Part shown: piece after piece, positions 17,169 to 25,040 of the stretch
How positions within the stretch are numbered: position 1 is the stretch's first letter
Layout of the letters: each line of letters begins with the position of its first letter
From: Myxococcus landrumus
GTDB lineage: Bacteria; Myxococcota; Myxococcia; Myxococcales; Myxococcaceae
DNA length: 64,000 nucleotides
Assembly (NCBI RefSeq): GCF_017301635.1
Contig: NZ_CP071091.1
Coordinates: forward strand, 4,848,001 to 4,912,000
Direction of reading: 5' to 3'
The notes under the pieces: generated by a model
Told to the model about the DNA's origin: nothing
The model's input: only the letters and a program-made list of their open reading frames with translations
Databases searched by the model: none
Made by a program: the position numbers and the translations under genes

Positions 17169-17179
17169 CGTCAGCGTCC

Positions 17180-17256
17180 GGCCGCGAGGACCCTCCCCCT
17201 CGCGGCCCCCGAGGGCCGGACTCCGTCTCCTGGACGGAGCCCGGCCCTCGTCTTTC
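17180..17256 (+). terminator. Double hairpin terminator after the S8 protease gene
   Basis: Two successive stem-loops: 17180-17188 pairs with 17199-17207 (9 bp), and a longer one from 17211 (GAGGGCCGG, then CCGTC) pairs with GACGG and CCGGCCCTC ending near 17250, followed by GTCTTT. The second is a strong rho-independent-like hairpin with a short T-containing tail. It separates the protease gene from the ubiquitin-like gene. Confidence 0.7.
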
Positions 17257-17370
17257 CAGGCCCCGAGTTCCTTGTCGTCGCCGGTCAGGAAGCCCGGTCA
17301 GGGGGCGTCCCGCGAGCAGCCCTGGGGCCGCATTCCGCGTCCCGTCACGGGCCCTGTGAGGAGGCACGAC

Positions 17371-17619
17371 ATGGCCACGCTCAACATCACCTATGACGGG
17401 ATGTCCGCGGATGTGCCGGTGGAGTTGGAGCGCCCGGTGACGGACGACGATGTGCGCCGCATCGCCACGGAGCTCGTCCGCTCGGGTGGAGTCCCCGGCA
17501 TGCACCTGACCGGCCTGAGCAACGAGGCCTTTCGCTACTTCGTGGTCGACCGGTTCCGCGGTGCCCGAGGCGAGGAGCGCATCTACCTGCGCCCCAAGGT
17601 CCCGTTTGGCGCCCGGTGA
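17371..17619 (+). CDS. Small ubiquitin-like (beta-grasp) protein, candidate
   Basis: 82 residues. The pattern is beta-strand (LNITYDG), turn, beta-strand (ADVPVELE), a helix (DDDVRRIATELVRSG), then strands (FRYFVVDRF, ERIYLRPKV) and a short tail PFGAR: the beta-beta-alpha-beta-beta order of ubiquitin-like folds. The tail has a single Gly followed by Ala-Arg, so trimming by a peptidase would expose a C-terminal Gly; this is an inference. It is in an operon with an E1-like gene 8 bp downstream, with a GAGGAGG site before the ATG. A JAB peptidase gene lies 7 kb upstream on the same strand. The identity depends on context as much as on sequence. Confidence 0.62.
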   Translation: MATLNITYDGMSADVPVELERPVTDDDVRRIATELVRSGGVPGMHLTGLSNEAFRYFVVDRFRGARGEERIYLRPKVPFGAR

Positions 17620-17627
17620 GGTGAGTC

Positions 17628-18209
17628 ATGCGCATCATCTTTTGTGGTGTGGGGGCCATCGGCTCGCAGGCGGCGGTGCTGTGCCGCAACCTGGAGGCCT
17701 CGCTCGTGTTCATCGACTTCGACCGCGTGGAGTCCAAGAACCTGCTCGCGCAGGCCTACGTGAAGCCCTCGGTGGGGAAGAACAAGGCCGAGGCGCTCAA
17801 GCTCCAGTTCCTCAACCTGCACGGCGTGAAGACGGAGTCGTTCGGCGTGCGCATCACCCGCGACAACGTCGAGGCCCTGTGTGGGGGCGCGGACCTCCTG
17901 GTCGACTGCTTCGACAACCAGGACAGTCGCGTGCTGTTGAGCGAGTTCGCTCGCCGGGCCGGCAAGCCGCTCCTCCATGGCGCGGTGAGCGCGGACGGCA
18001 CCTTCGGCCTCGTGCGCTGGGATGAGCGCTTCACGCCCGACGCGGAGGAGACCATCGGGCAGGCCACCTGCGAGGGCGGCGCGCACCTTCCGTTGCTGGG
18101 CCTGCTGGCCGCCACGCTCGCCCGGAGCGTGCAGGACTTCGCCAAGCAGGGCAGCCGGAGGGATGCGCTGGTGAACCTGTCCTCCGTGGTGCCCACCTCG
18201 GGCACCTGA
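17628..18209 (+). CDS. Minimal E1-like (ThiF/MoeB family) adenylating enzyme
   Basis: 193 residues, shorter than ThiF or MoeB (about 250). The nucleotide-binding glycine motif GVGAIG is at 7-12; Asp32 (DFDRVE), Asn38, Gln42 and Lys53 (VGKNKA) match the ATP/Mg site; Asp93/Asp96 and Arg101 (VDCFDNQDSR) match the adenylation pocket. A late Cys148 in ATCEGG is a candidate thioester cysteine. It should adenylate the C-terminus of a beta-grasp partner, most likely the product of the gene just upstream. No zinc-binding CxxC pairs are present, unlike ThiF/MoeB. Confidence 0.85.
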   Translation: MRIIFCGVGAIGSQAAVLCRNLEASLVFIDFDRVESKNLLAQAYVKPSVGKNKAEALKLQFLNLHGVKTESFGVRITRDNVEALCGGADLLVDCFDNQDSRVLLSEFARRAGKPLLHGAVSADGTFGLVRWDERFTPDAEETIGQATCEGGAHLPLLGLLAATLARSVQDFAKQGSRRDALVNLSSVVPTSGT

Positions 18210-18234
18210 CGCCGGCCCGGGGCGCTGCGCCCGT

Positions 18235-18714
18235 TCAGCGCCCCGTCGTGATGGGCTCCGCGGTCTTCGACTCGAGCATCATGAGGACCTCGGCGACGCC
18301 ATCCTCGGGCAGCTCGCTCTCATGGGCCACCTCGCGGAAACCACACTTCGCGAGGACGCGGACCGAGCCGACGTTGTGGACCGCCACCCACGCATGGAGT
18401 GGACGAGCCGGCTCATGCGCGAGGAACTCCGAGAGCGCCCGCGTCGCGAGGCCCTTGCCCCAGTGCTCGCGCCCCATCCAATAGGCAACGAGGCGCTTGC
18501 CGTCCTGGTCCCAACTGCCGATGTACCCGACGACCTGCCCGCCAACGACGATGGTCCGGGTCACGTTCTCCGGGCGGAGCACCCTCGTGCGCCAGTGGGA
18601 CAGGAAGGCCTCGCGTTCCCGAGCTGGGAATGCGGCCATGCGCTGCGCTTCCGCGTCGCACTGGTGCTCGAAGAAGATGGAGAGGTCAGCATCCGTGACG
18701 TCGCGGAGAATCAT
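18235..18714 (-). CDS. GNAT-family N-acetyltransferase
   Basis: 159 residues of the RimJ/RimL-like GNAT type: an early LRDVTDADLSIFFEHQ strand-helix, VVGYIGSW, AYWMGREHWGKGLATRAL (acetyl-CoA pyrophosphate loop) and AWVAVHNVGSVRVLAKCGFRE near the C-terminus, all conserved family blocks. The substrate (protein N-terminus, antibiotic or small amine) cannot be inferred. ATG 18714 is chosen because family similarity starts there; an in-frame ATG at 18759 is possible but its GGGAGG touches the start codon. Convergent with the E1-like gene. Confidence 0.85.
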   Translation of the reverse strand: MILRDVTDADLSIFFEHQCDAEAQRMAAFPAREREAFLSHWRTRVLRPENVTRTIVVGGQVVGYIGSWDQDGKRLVAYWMGREHWGKGLATRALSEFLAHEPARPLHAWVAVHNVGSVRVLAKCGFREVAHESELPEDGVAEVLMMLESKTAEPITTGR

Positions 18715-18770
18715 TCGGGAAAGGCTCCATCCAACCTGCGTTGCGAGGTGCGCGGTCATCCTCCCGCAAC

Positions 18771-19973
18771 TCAGGCCCGAGGTGTGGCGAAACCACCACC
18801 GTGGTCGGGGAGCTCGAACGCATTGGCCGCATGGGTGACGAGCTTCTCGAACACGCGCTCGAGCGGCTTCGAAGTCAGCATCCGATAGAGCTGATTCCGC
18901 AGGAACAATCCAGGGCGTGAGCGGGGGGCGAAGAAGCCGCCCACGCGCTTCGCGCCGTCCTGCGCCGGTGTCGCATAGGGCCGCATCCGCGCCTCGAAGC
19001 GCGAGAAGGCGTCGGCGTGCGACTCCGGACTCGCGAGCAGCTCTCCCGCGAGCACATACGCCCCCACCATCGCGAGGGGTGTCCCCTGCCCCCCAAGCGT
19101 GCCTCCCCATGCCGCGTCTCCGAGCAGCACCACGCGGCCCTGCGAGTACCGTGAGAGATGGACGGAGCCGATGGCGTCGAAGTAGGTGTCCTCCGCCTCG
19201 CGAAGCCCGTCCACGAGCCGCCGCGTCTCCCATCCCGCGCCCGCGAAGGCCGCGGAGACCGCATCGCACGCCGAGGCCGGGGAACGCTCATGGGGACCGA
19301 GGGGCGCCCCCGTGAAGACAAACAGCGCGCGGACCTGCTCCTCATCGTGGGCGCTGGTAACGCTCACCCCACGCCCCGGCTCGCTGTAGATGACTCCGCG
19401 CTGCTTCAGCCCCAGCGCGTTCGGCAGGGTGCAGCCCACGACGCGATAGCCATGGTGCTTCAGGCAATCCGTGTCCTTGCCGAAGAGCAGCGAGCGCACA
19501 TTCGAGCGAAGTCCATCCGCGCCCACGACCAGGTCGAAGCGCTGCGGAGCGTGGTGCTCGAACTCCACCTCCACGCCAGCGGGCGTCTCGCACAGCGCGG
19601 TGGGTGCGTCTCCGAAGCGGTACTCCACCGACTCTCGTGTGCGCTCGAAGAGCAGTTGGCAGAGGTCTCCGCGATGAAGCTCGACGTCGCCGCTCATCAT
19701 CAGCGCGGGCAGCTCCACCAATGCCCTGCCCGAGGCATCGATGAGGGTCTGCTTCCCCAATCGCGTCCGCCGTTCGTGAATCGCCTCCCACAAACCCATG
19801 CGCTCGAGCACGGTCCGGTGCACAGGGCCTCGGAAGTCCACGGCCTGCCCCCCGGTGCGCAGCGAGCGGGCGCGTTCGACGATGGTGACTCGCCAGCCCT
19901 GGCCCGTGAGCCATCCCGCGAGTGACGGGCCTGCGATTCCTGCTCCAACGATGAGGACGTGAGGTTGTGTCAT
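18771..19973 (-). CDS. FAD-dependent monooxygenase (aromatic hydroxylase class)
   Basis: 400 residues. The Rossmann GAGIAG motif is near residue 10, followed by the E/R of FAD binding; LHRGDLCQLL and the DG motif (VVGADGLRSNVR) are in place; the second FAD motif reads GDAAWGGTLGGQGT, with Trp where the group usually has His. The length and pattern match class A flavin monooxygenases that hydroxylate aromatic or polyketide substrates and are often resistance or catabolic enzymes. It is divergent from the GntR-TetR regulator gene with a perfect palindrome between the two starts, so that regulator probably controls it. Confidence 0.88.
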   Translation of the reverse strand: MTQPHVLIVGAGIAGPSLAGWLTGQGWRVTIVERARSLRTGGQAVDFRGPVHRTVLERMGLWEAIHERRTRLGKQTLIDASGRALVELPALMMSGDVELHRGDLCQLLFERTRESVEYRFGDAPTALCETPAGVEVEFEHHAPQRFDLVVGADGLRSNVRSLLFGKDTDCLKHHGYRVVGCTLPNALGLKQRGVIYSEPGRGVSVTSAHDEEQVRALFVFTGAPLGPHERSPASACDAVSAAFAGAGWETRRLVDGLREAEDTYFDAIGSVHLSRYSQGRVVLLGDAAWGGTLGGQGTPLAMVGAYVLAGELLASPESHADAFSRFEARMRPYATPAQDGAKRVGGFFAPRSRPGLFLRNQLYRMLTSKPLERVFEKLVTHAANAFELPDHGGGFATPRA

Positions 19974-20085
19974 GACGCGTACGGTGCACGCACCAACCTC
20001 CCGTCGCAATGCGGCCCCCTGCGATGTTTCCCGGTGTCCTAGCTCAGGCGGCTCCACGCACCAGGGCGTGCAGGGCGCTCGCAAT

Positions 20086-20099
20086 CTGTACTAGTACAG
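20086..20099. promoter_or_regulatory. Perfect palindromic operator between monooxygenase and its regulator
   Basis: CTGTACTAGTACAG, a 14-bp perfect inverted repeat, ends 5 bases before the regulator ATG at 20105 and 113 bases from the monooxygenase start. Such sites are typical of GntR/TetR autoregulation. Binding here would block the regulator's own start region. Confidence 0.65.
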
Positions 20100-20104
20100 A
20101 AATC

Positions 20105-21025
20105 ATGGGAACAGCCCCCTACCAACGCATCGTCGAAGACGTGAAGAGGCAGCTCCGCTCCGGCGCGCTTCAGCCCGGCGACCGGCTGCCGTCCACCCGG
20201 GAGCTCGCCAGTCAGTGGAAGGTCGCGCTCGCGACGGCAGCGCATGCGCTGAGGGTGCTCGCACAGGAGGGGGTGGTGAAGGCCCTGCCACGAGTGGGCA
20301 CCGTGGTCGCGGGTGGCGCATCGCGGCCCGGTGCGACGCGCGCCACGGCGGACTCCACACGCGAGCGCATCGTGCGCGCGGCCATCGCCATGGCGGATGA
20401 CGAAGGCCTGCCCGCCCTCTCGATTCGCGGCGTCGCGTCGAAGCTGGGCATGCCGGTGATGTCTCTGTACCGGTACGTCGCCAGCAAGGAGGTGCTGCTG
20501 GTGATGATGGCGGAGACGGCGTTCGGGGATGAGGAGCTGCCTCGGAAGCCGCCCCCGGGCTGGCGCGCGCAGTTGGAGCTGGCGGCCCGGCTGGAGTGGA
20601 AGGTCTTCAAGCGCCACCCCTGGCTTGCGCGCGTGGTGAACCTCACCCGGCCTCAACCCCAACCCGGGGCGCTCGCCTTCGCGGACTGGGTGATGCGCGC
20701 GCTCCAGGAGACGCGGCTCCCAGCGCGGGAGATGATGCACATCCACATCCTGCTCCACACGTTCGTTCAAGGCATCGCGGTCAACCTCGAGTCCGAGGCC
20801 GATGCCATCGCGCAGACGGGCATGAACGACGAGGAGTTCATGCGGCAAACCGAGTCCCTCTTCATCCAGGTCGCGACGTCGGGGCGCTTCCCGCACTTCG
20901 CGAAGGTGCTCACCGACCTGCGAACGGGCTTCGACCTGGACTTCGACGAGCTGTTCGAACAGGGGCTGCGCGTGTGGCTCGATGGCCTCGAAGCTCGACT
21001 CCCGAGGCGGCCTCCCGCGCGCTGA
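20105..21025 (+). CDS. Transcriptional regulator with GntR-type and TetR-type DNA-binding domains
   Basis: 306 residues. The first ~65 residues form a GntR winged helix (YQRIVEDVKRQLRSG, PGDRLPSTRELASQWKVALATAAHALRVLAQEG), then a short linker and a TetR helix-turn-helix (about 82-130: RERIVRAAIAMADDEG, LSIRGVASKLGMPVMSLYRYVASKEVLL), followed by a TetR ligand-binding C-terminal domain. Proteins with both domains are known and usually repress a neighbouring gene. It is divergently transcribed from a FAD monooxygenase with a palindrome between them. Confidence 0.9.
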   Translation: MGTAPYQRIVEDVKRQLRSGALQPGDRLPSTRELASQWKVALATAAHALRVLAQEGVVKALPRVGTVVAGGASRPGATRATADSTRERIVRAAIAMADDEGLPALSIRGVASKLGMPVMSLYRYVASKEVLLVMMAETAFGDEELPRKPPPGWRAQLELAARLEWKVFKRHPWLARVVNLTRPQPQPGALAFADWVMRALQETRLPAREMMHIHILLHTFVQGIAVNLESEADAIAQTGMNDEEFMRQTESLFIQVATSGRFPHFAKVLTDLRTGFDLDFDELFEQGLRVWLDGLEARLPRRPPAR

Positions 21026-21135
21026 CAAGGTCTCACCAACACGCGGCCGGGCACCGGGGCTCCGAGCCGTCCCCCAGTCCTCGACATCGCGGCCATCCTT
21101 CGGGAGTCCGTCCTCGTCCGTGAGTGCGGCTCGCG

Positions 21136-21798
21136 CTAACGCGCGCTTCCCTCTGGAGCCCCGAGACGCTTCACATAGGCATCCAGCGTCCGCAGCCAGG
21201 CGGGCCGTGCCTCGCAGCGGTCGCGATAGGCGGAGACCTTCGGGAATCCCTCCAACACCCCCGCGTTGCGCACCTCGCGCAGCACCGTGGCCATCAGGAT
21301 GTCCGCCACGGTGAACTCCCCGCCGACGAGATACTCACGCTCCTCCAGCCAGACCTCCAGCGCGCCCAGCACGCGCTCGGCATACTTGACCAGGCCGGGA
21401 CGCCGCTGCGCGCCGGTCGGGTCCGAGGCGCCGATCAGGTCAATCATCAGAATCTGGCTCAGCGGGAGCTCGACGGTGCTGAGCGCGGCGAAACACCAGC
21501 GCGTCACCTGGGCGCGGCCTTGAAAGTCCGTGGGAATCAACCGGCCCGTCTTCTCCGCCAGGTACAGGAGGATGGCCGCCGACTCGGTGAGCACGAAGCC
21601 CTCGTCGTCGAGCACCGGCACCTGGGCGAAGGGATTCATCCGCAGGAACGTCTCGCTCCGGAGTTCCCCCGCGGGATGATCCACGCCGTGCACCTCATAG
21701 GGCACACCGAGTTCTTCGAGCGCCCACAGGACGCGCAAATCACGAGTGACTCCCACCACCTTCGAGTTGACGCGACCAAAGCCGTAGAGCGTGAGCAT
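21136..21798 (-). CDS. Glutathione S-transferase family protein
   Basis: 220 residues. The thioredoxin-like N-terminal domain (1-80) has LTLYGFGRVNSKVV, the cis-Pro in AQVPVLDDE and the glutathione-binding LTESAAILLYLAEKTG. The helical C-terminal domain has the EYLVGGEFTVADILMATVL block (N-capping box and hydrophobic staple) and ends with RPAWLRTLDAYVKRLG. The substrate is unknown. ATG 21798 is chosen because the fold begins there. A fragment of a second GST lies immediately upstream on the same strand. Confidence 0.9.
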   Translation of the reverse strand: MLTLYGFGRVNSKVVGVTRDLRVLWALEELGVPYEVHGVDHPAGELRSETFLRMNPFAQVPVLDDEGFVLTESAAILLYLAEKTGRLIPTDFQGRAQVTRWCFAALSTVELPLSQILMIDLIGASDPTGAQRRPGLVKYAERVLGALEVWLEEREYLVGGEFTVADILMATVLREVRNAGVLEGFPKVSAYRDRCEARPAWLRTLDAYVKRLGAPEGSAR

Positions 21799-21861
21799 TC
21801 CAGGAGTATTGACGCCCACCCTCCTTCCGTCGAGGGCAACGCCACATCGACGCCCCCCGCG

Positions 21862-22065
21862 CTATTTTCGCGTCGGGCCCGTCACGGCGTCGTTGAACAC
21901 CGCGAGTTGCGCGGCGAACGCTCGCTTGTGGGCGGGCCGAGCTTCAGCACGAGCAACAGAGGCGATGAGGTTCGGATACGTCTCGAGAACCTCCACGCCC
22001 TGAAGCCTGCGCAGCACCGTCACATGATGGTCATCGACGGCGCCTTGGGCACTACAAGAACTCAT
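21862..22065 (-). pseudogene. Remnant of a second GST (C-terminal helices only)
   Basis: A 67-codon reading frame whose residues from about 12 onward look like the last two helices of a glutathione S-transferase (TVLRRLQGVEVLETYPNLIA, then ARAEARPAHKRAFAAQLA). The thioredoxin domain and most of the helical domain are absent. It partly overlaps the end of the neighbouring gene at 22052. It is most simply a truncated copy left by deletion or recombination; a short functional gene is unlikely. Confidence 0.5.
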
Positions 22066-23083
22066 CCGTGACCCGGGGCTCTGGCTCCTGGGCGGAGAGG
22101 AGGACCGTCCCGGGCCCCTGCTCCACGCGCAGGCCCAGGCCCAACGCCGTCAACTCCTCGAGCGCCCCGAGCGCGTCCATGACGGGCTGGACATCGGCAA
22201 CCCGGGCAGGCGTGGCGATACGCTCAAGACGCGAGCCCACCTGTTCCATCAGCACGTGTGGGGGAAGTGACTCGAGGTATCGGCCATACAGATAGGCGGG
22301 CGCGAGCAGCTGGGCGACCTCGGAGGGGGCGACGGCCGCGACGCTCATCTCGAAGCGCACCCGCACCTCCTCCACCGCGGTGTCCTGACGCCACAGGCCA
22401 AGCAAGGAGCGAAGGAAATCCATCAACGGCCGCGACCGGGACGACGCCGCCAACTGTGCCGAGGCGACCTCCAGCGCCCGCTCGGCTCGTGCGAGGTCGG
22501 GCTCGACGAAGAACAGCGGCAGCACCTCCTCGATGCCCGGCGTGTAGAGCGGCTCGGCGAGTCGCTCCGGTGCACCCACGAACGAACGCAGCGTCGTGGG
22601 TTCGAGCGATTCACCCGCGAGCCAGCGGCACCACAGCGCTTGGAGCGAGCCCTCGGAGAGCGACGCGCGGCGCAGCAGCTGAGGCCGTACCTGCTCCACG
22701 CCTCCGAACAACAAGACGGTCACCAGGTCCTCGGTGGAAGGACCCTCGGGGAACTCGAGCGCATCCGCGCCCGTCCACCGCGCATACCGATTGCGCTTCA
22801 GGTCGCGCTGGACCTCGCGCGCCACCTCACTCCACGCGGACCAGGGCACACCCAGCGCCGCGTAGTCCGTCCGGAGGCGCTCGTCGGCCGGGGCAGAGAC
22901 TTCGTTGGGTCGCTTCTTGAAGTCCGCCCGCACGCGCTTGAGCTCCTTCGCGAGCGCGGGCAGCTCCTCCGCCGGACAGCCACCGGTCAGGAGTCGGAGG
23001 TGTGAGATGGGCACGCCATGCAACTTGAGCAGCCACGCGGTGAACGCCGACCAGGCGGGTGCGGAGAGGTGTCGGAGCTCCAC
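22052..23083 (-). CDS. Hypothetical protein, helical, unknown function
   Basis: 343 residues from GTG 23083, preceded by GAGGA six bases upstream; the reading frame stays open to 23200 but the extension looks noncoding. The N-terminal part (ELRHLSAPAWSAFTAWLLKLHGVPISHLRLLTGG) and the rest are leucine- and alanine-rich and mostly helical, with many Arg/Glu. No signal peptide, membrane helix or catalytic motif is seen. I do not recognise the family. It stands alone between the GST remnant and a TetR gene. Confidence 0.62.
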   Translation of the reverse strand: MELRHLSAPAWSAFTAWLLKLHGVPISHLRLLTGGCPAEELPALAKELKRVRADFKKRPNEVSAPADERLRTDYAALGVPWSAWSEVAREVQRDLKRNRYARWTGADALEFPEGPSTEDLVTVLLFGGVEQVRPQLLRRASLSEGSLQALWCRWLAGESLEPTTLRSFVGAPERLAEPLYTPGIEEVLPLFFVEPDLARAERALEVASAQLAASSRSRPLMDFLRSLLGLWRQDTAVEEVRVRFEMSVAAVAPSEVAQLLAPAYLYGRYLESLPPHVLMEQVGSRLERIATPARVADVQPVMDALGALEELTALGLGLRVEQGPGTVLLSAQEPEPRVTDEFL

Positions 23084-23250
23084 GGTCTGTCCTCGGTCAG
23101 GCGCCAAGCCCACTCCCTTGAGATGGGTCGTCAGGCCATCGGGCCCGTGCCTCGATGATAGCTTCCCTCTGGAAGGAGCGCGGGAAGAACACCGGCCCAC
23201 GCGCCTCCCGAGACTCAGGACACCGTGGCCAGGGAGCGTGGCGCGGCTCC

Positions 23251-23829
23251 TCAGCGCGACGCGGCGTCCAGGGCGGACTTCAGACGCGCATGTTGACGTC
23301 GCAGCGTGTCCCCGAAGACGTCCGGGTCATCGGTGCCACGCGAAACGATGAGTGCGCCTTGCACGGAGACCACGAGGTCCTCGGCGAGCTCGCGCGCGGT
23401 GGCCGCGCCGACGCCTGCCTCCGTCAGCATGGCCGCAAGCGCCTGCATCCATCGCCGGAAGGTCTGGGTCAGCTCGGGCTGGAACAGCTTGCGCGCGCTC
23501 CCCGTCACGAGCGCCCCGAGGATGCAGGGCCGGGTGCCGCCGCCATAGAAGGAGCGCACGGCGGCGAACATCGCGTCGAGGCGACGAAGGGGAGGACGCT
23601 CCGCGCTCAGCGCACCGATGATGTCTCGCTCGAGCCACGCCCCCGCCTGCTCGAGCACCGCCGCCCCCATGTCCTGCTTCCCGCCGGGGAAGTGGTGGTA
23701 CAGGCTCGACTTGCCGAGGCTCGTGGCGGCCGACACATCCGACAGGCTCGCGCCGTCATAGCCACGCTCACGGAAGAGTTCGAGCAGCCGCGCGACGAGT
23801 TCCTCACGGGACATGAGTGGAGCTGGCAT
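23251..23829 (-). CDS. TetR/AcrR-family repressor
   Basis: 192 residues. The helix-turn-helix occupies about 8-55 (VARLLELFRERGYDGASLSDVSAATSLGKSSLYHHFPGGKQDM), typical of the LmrA/YxaF branch. The C-terminal domain (60-190) is helical, with RPCILGALVTGSARKLF. It is divergent from an exported alpha/beta hydrolase gene; two inverted repeats lie in the 145-bp intergenic region, one close to each start. It probably represses itself and the hydrolase. Confidence 0.9.
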   Translation of the reverse strand: MPAPLMSREELVARLLELFRERGYDGASLSDVSAATSLGKSSLYHHFPGGKQDMGAAVLEQAGAWLERDIIGALSAERPPLRRLDAMFAAVRSFYGGGTRPCILGALVTGSARKLFQPELTQTFRRWMQALAAMLTEAGVGAATARELAEDLVVSVQGALIVSRGTDDPDVFGDTLRRQHARLKSALDAASR

Positions 23830-23841
23830 GGGTGACCTCTC

Positions 23842-23857
23842 TGTACCTTTCGGTACA
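23842..23857. promoter_or_regulatory. Inverted repeat upstream of the TetR gene
   Basis: TGTACC, 4-base spacer, GGTACA: a perfect 6-bp inverted repeat 12 bases upstream of the TetR start at 23829. Candidate autoregulatory operator. Confidence 0.5.
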
Positions 23858-23930
23858 AACTAACGCCCTCACTCCCGGCGCTCAAGGGGCATCTCTCACT
23901 GAGAATTGCGGTCGAAAATCGGGCCCTTTA

Positions 23931-23950
23931 TGAACCGAACGCTCGGTACA
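23931..23950. promoter_or_regulatory. Inverted repeat upstream of the alpha/beta hydrolase gene
   Basis: TGAACCGA, 4-base spacer, TCGGTACA: an 8-bp inverted repeat with one mismatch, 24 bases before the hydrolase ATG at 23975. It shares the GGTACA half-site with the repeat at 23842-23857, consistent with one regulator binding both. Confidence 0.55.
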
Positions 23951-23974
23951 ACGAGCTTCATCCCGGAGCTGACC

Positions 23975-24988
23975 ATGTCGCCGTCGCAGAACTCTCTTCC
24001 TACGCGTCGTACCTTCGGCCTGCTGACCGCGGCCGTGCTCACACTGGCTTCTCTCTCCTCCATGAGGGCCGAGGCCGCCGGAAACGCCTCCGACAAGCGG
24101 CGCGCGGAGGTCCAGGTGCGCTACCGCACCGTGGCCATCGATGGAGTGGACGTCTTCTACCGGGAGGCGGGCCCGAAGGACGCGCCCGTGCTGCTGCTGC
24201 TCCACGGCTTCCCCACGTCCAGCCACATGTTCCGCAACCTCATCCCCGCGCTGGCCGACCGCTACCGCGTCGTGGCACCGGACTACCCGGGCTTCGGCCA
24301 GAGCGCGGCCCCGCCGCGGGGAACCTTCGACTACACGTTCGACCGCTACGCCACGCTCGTGGAGAAGCTGACCGAGCACCTCGGCCTGCAGCGGTACGCG
24401 CTCTACGTCATGGACTACGGCGCGCCTGTCGGCTTCCGCGTCGCGACCCGACACCCCGAGCGGGTCACCGCGCTCATCGTCCAGAACGGCAATGCCTACG
24501 ACGAAGGGCTCGCCGGGTTCTGGGACCCCATCAAGACCTACTGGCGCGAGCCCACCCCCGCGAACCGCGAGGCGCTGCGCTGGCTCACGTCCTCGAAGGC
24601 CACCCAGTGGCAGTACACGAACGGGGTGCCCGACACGTCGCTGGTGAGCCCTGACGCGTGGACGCACGACCAGGCCCTGCTGGACCGGCCGGGCAACGCC
24701 GACATCCAGTTGGACCTCTTCTACGACTACCGCACCAACCCGCCCCTGTACCCGCAGTGGCAGGAGTACTTCCGGAGCCACCGCCCGCCGACGCTCGTGA
24801 TGTGGGGCAAGAACGACGAAATCTTCGTCGCGGCTGGTGCGGCCCCCTACCTGCGTGACAACCCGAAGGCGGAGCTCCACATGCTGGACACGGGCCACTT
24901 CGCGCTCGAGACGCATGGGCCGCAGATGGCCGAGCTCATCCGCGACTTCCTCGCCCGTCTGCCGACGAAGAAGCGTGCGGAGCGCTAG
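23975..24988 (+). CDS. Exported alpha/beta hydrolase with Asp nucleophile (epoxide hydrolase/dehalogenase-like)
   Basis: 337 residues. A twin-arginine-like export signal (TRRTFGLL, then a hydrophobic stretch to about residue 35) precedes a full alpha/beta hydrolase fold: the oxyanion loop [12 protein letters not shown], the nucleophile elbow [10 protein letters not shown] with Asp rather than Ser, and the catalytic His in DTGHFALE. An Asp nucleophile points to epoxide hydrolases or haloalkane dehalogenases. The DYPGFGQS block before the cap domain fits. GGAG precedes ATG 23975. It is divergent from, and probably repressed by, the TetR protein. Confidence 0.85.
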   Translation: MSPSQNSLPTRRTFGLLTAAVLTLASLSSMRAEAAGNASDKRRAEVQVRYRTVAIDGVDVFYREAGPKDAPVLLLLHGFPTSSHMFRNLIPALADRYRVVAPDYPGFGQSAAPPRGTFDYTFDRYATLVEKLTEHLGLQRYALYVMDYGAPVGFRVATRHPERVTALIVQNGNAYDEGLAGFWDPIKTYWREPTPANREALRWLTSSKATQWQYTNGVPDTSLVSPDAWTHDQALLDRPGNADIQLDLFYDYRTNPPLYPQWQEYFRSHRPPTLVMWGKNDEIFVAAGAAPYLRDNPKAELHMLDTGHFALETHGPQMAELIRDFLARLPTKKRAER

Positions 24989-24998
24989 GCCCGCGTGC

Positions 24999-25032
24999 GG
25001 ACGGAGCCGGTGATTCGAGGCCGGCTCCGTCC
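24999..25032. terminator. Bidirectional terminator-like hairpin
   Basis: 24999-25010 pairs perfectly with 25021-25032 (12 bp) around a 10-base loop. It lies between the convergent hydrolase and RCC1-lipoprotein genes, where a shared terminator is expected. No long T run follows on the + strand. Confidence 0.6.
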
Positions 25033-25040
25033 AAACCCGT

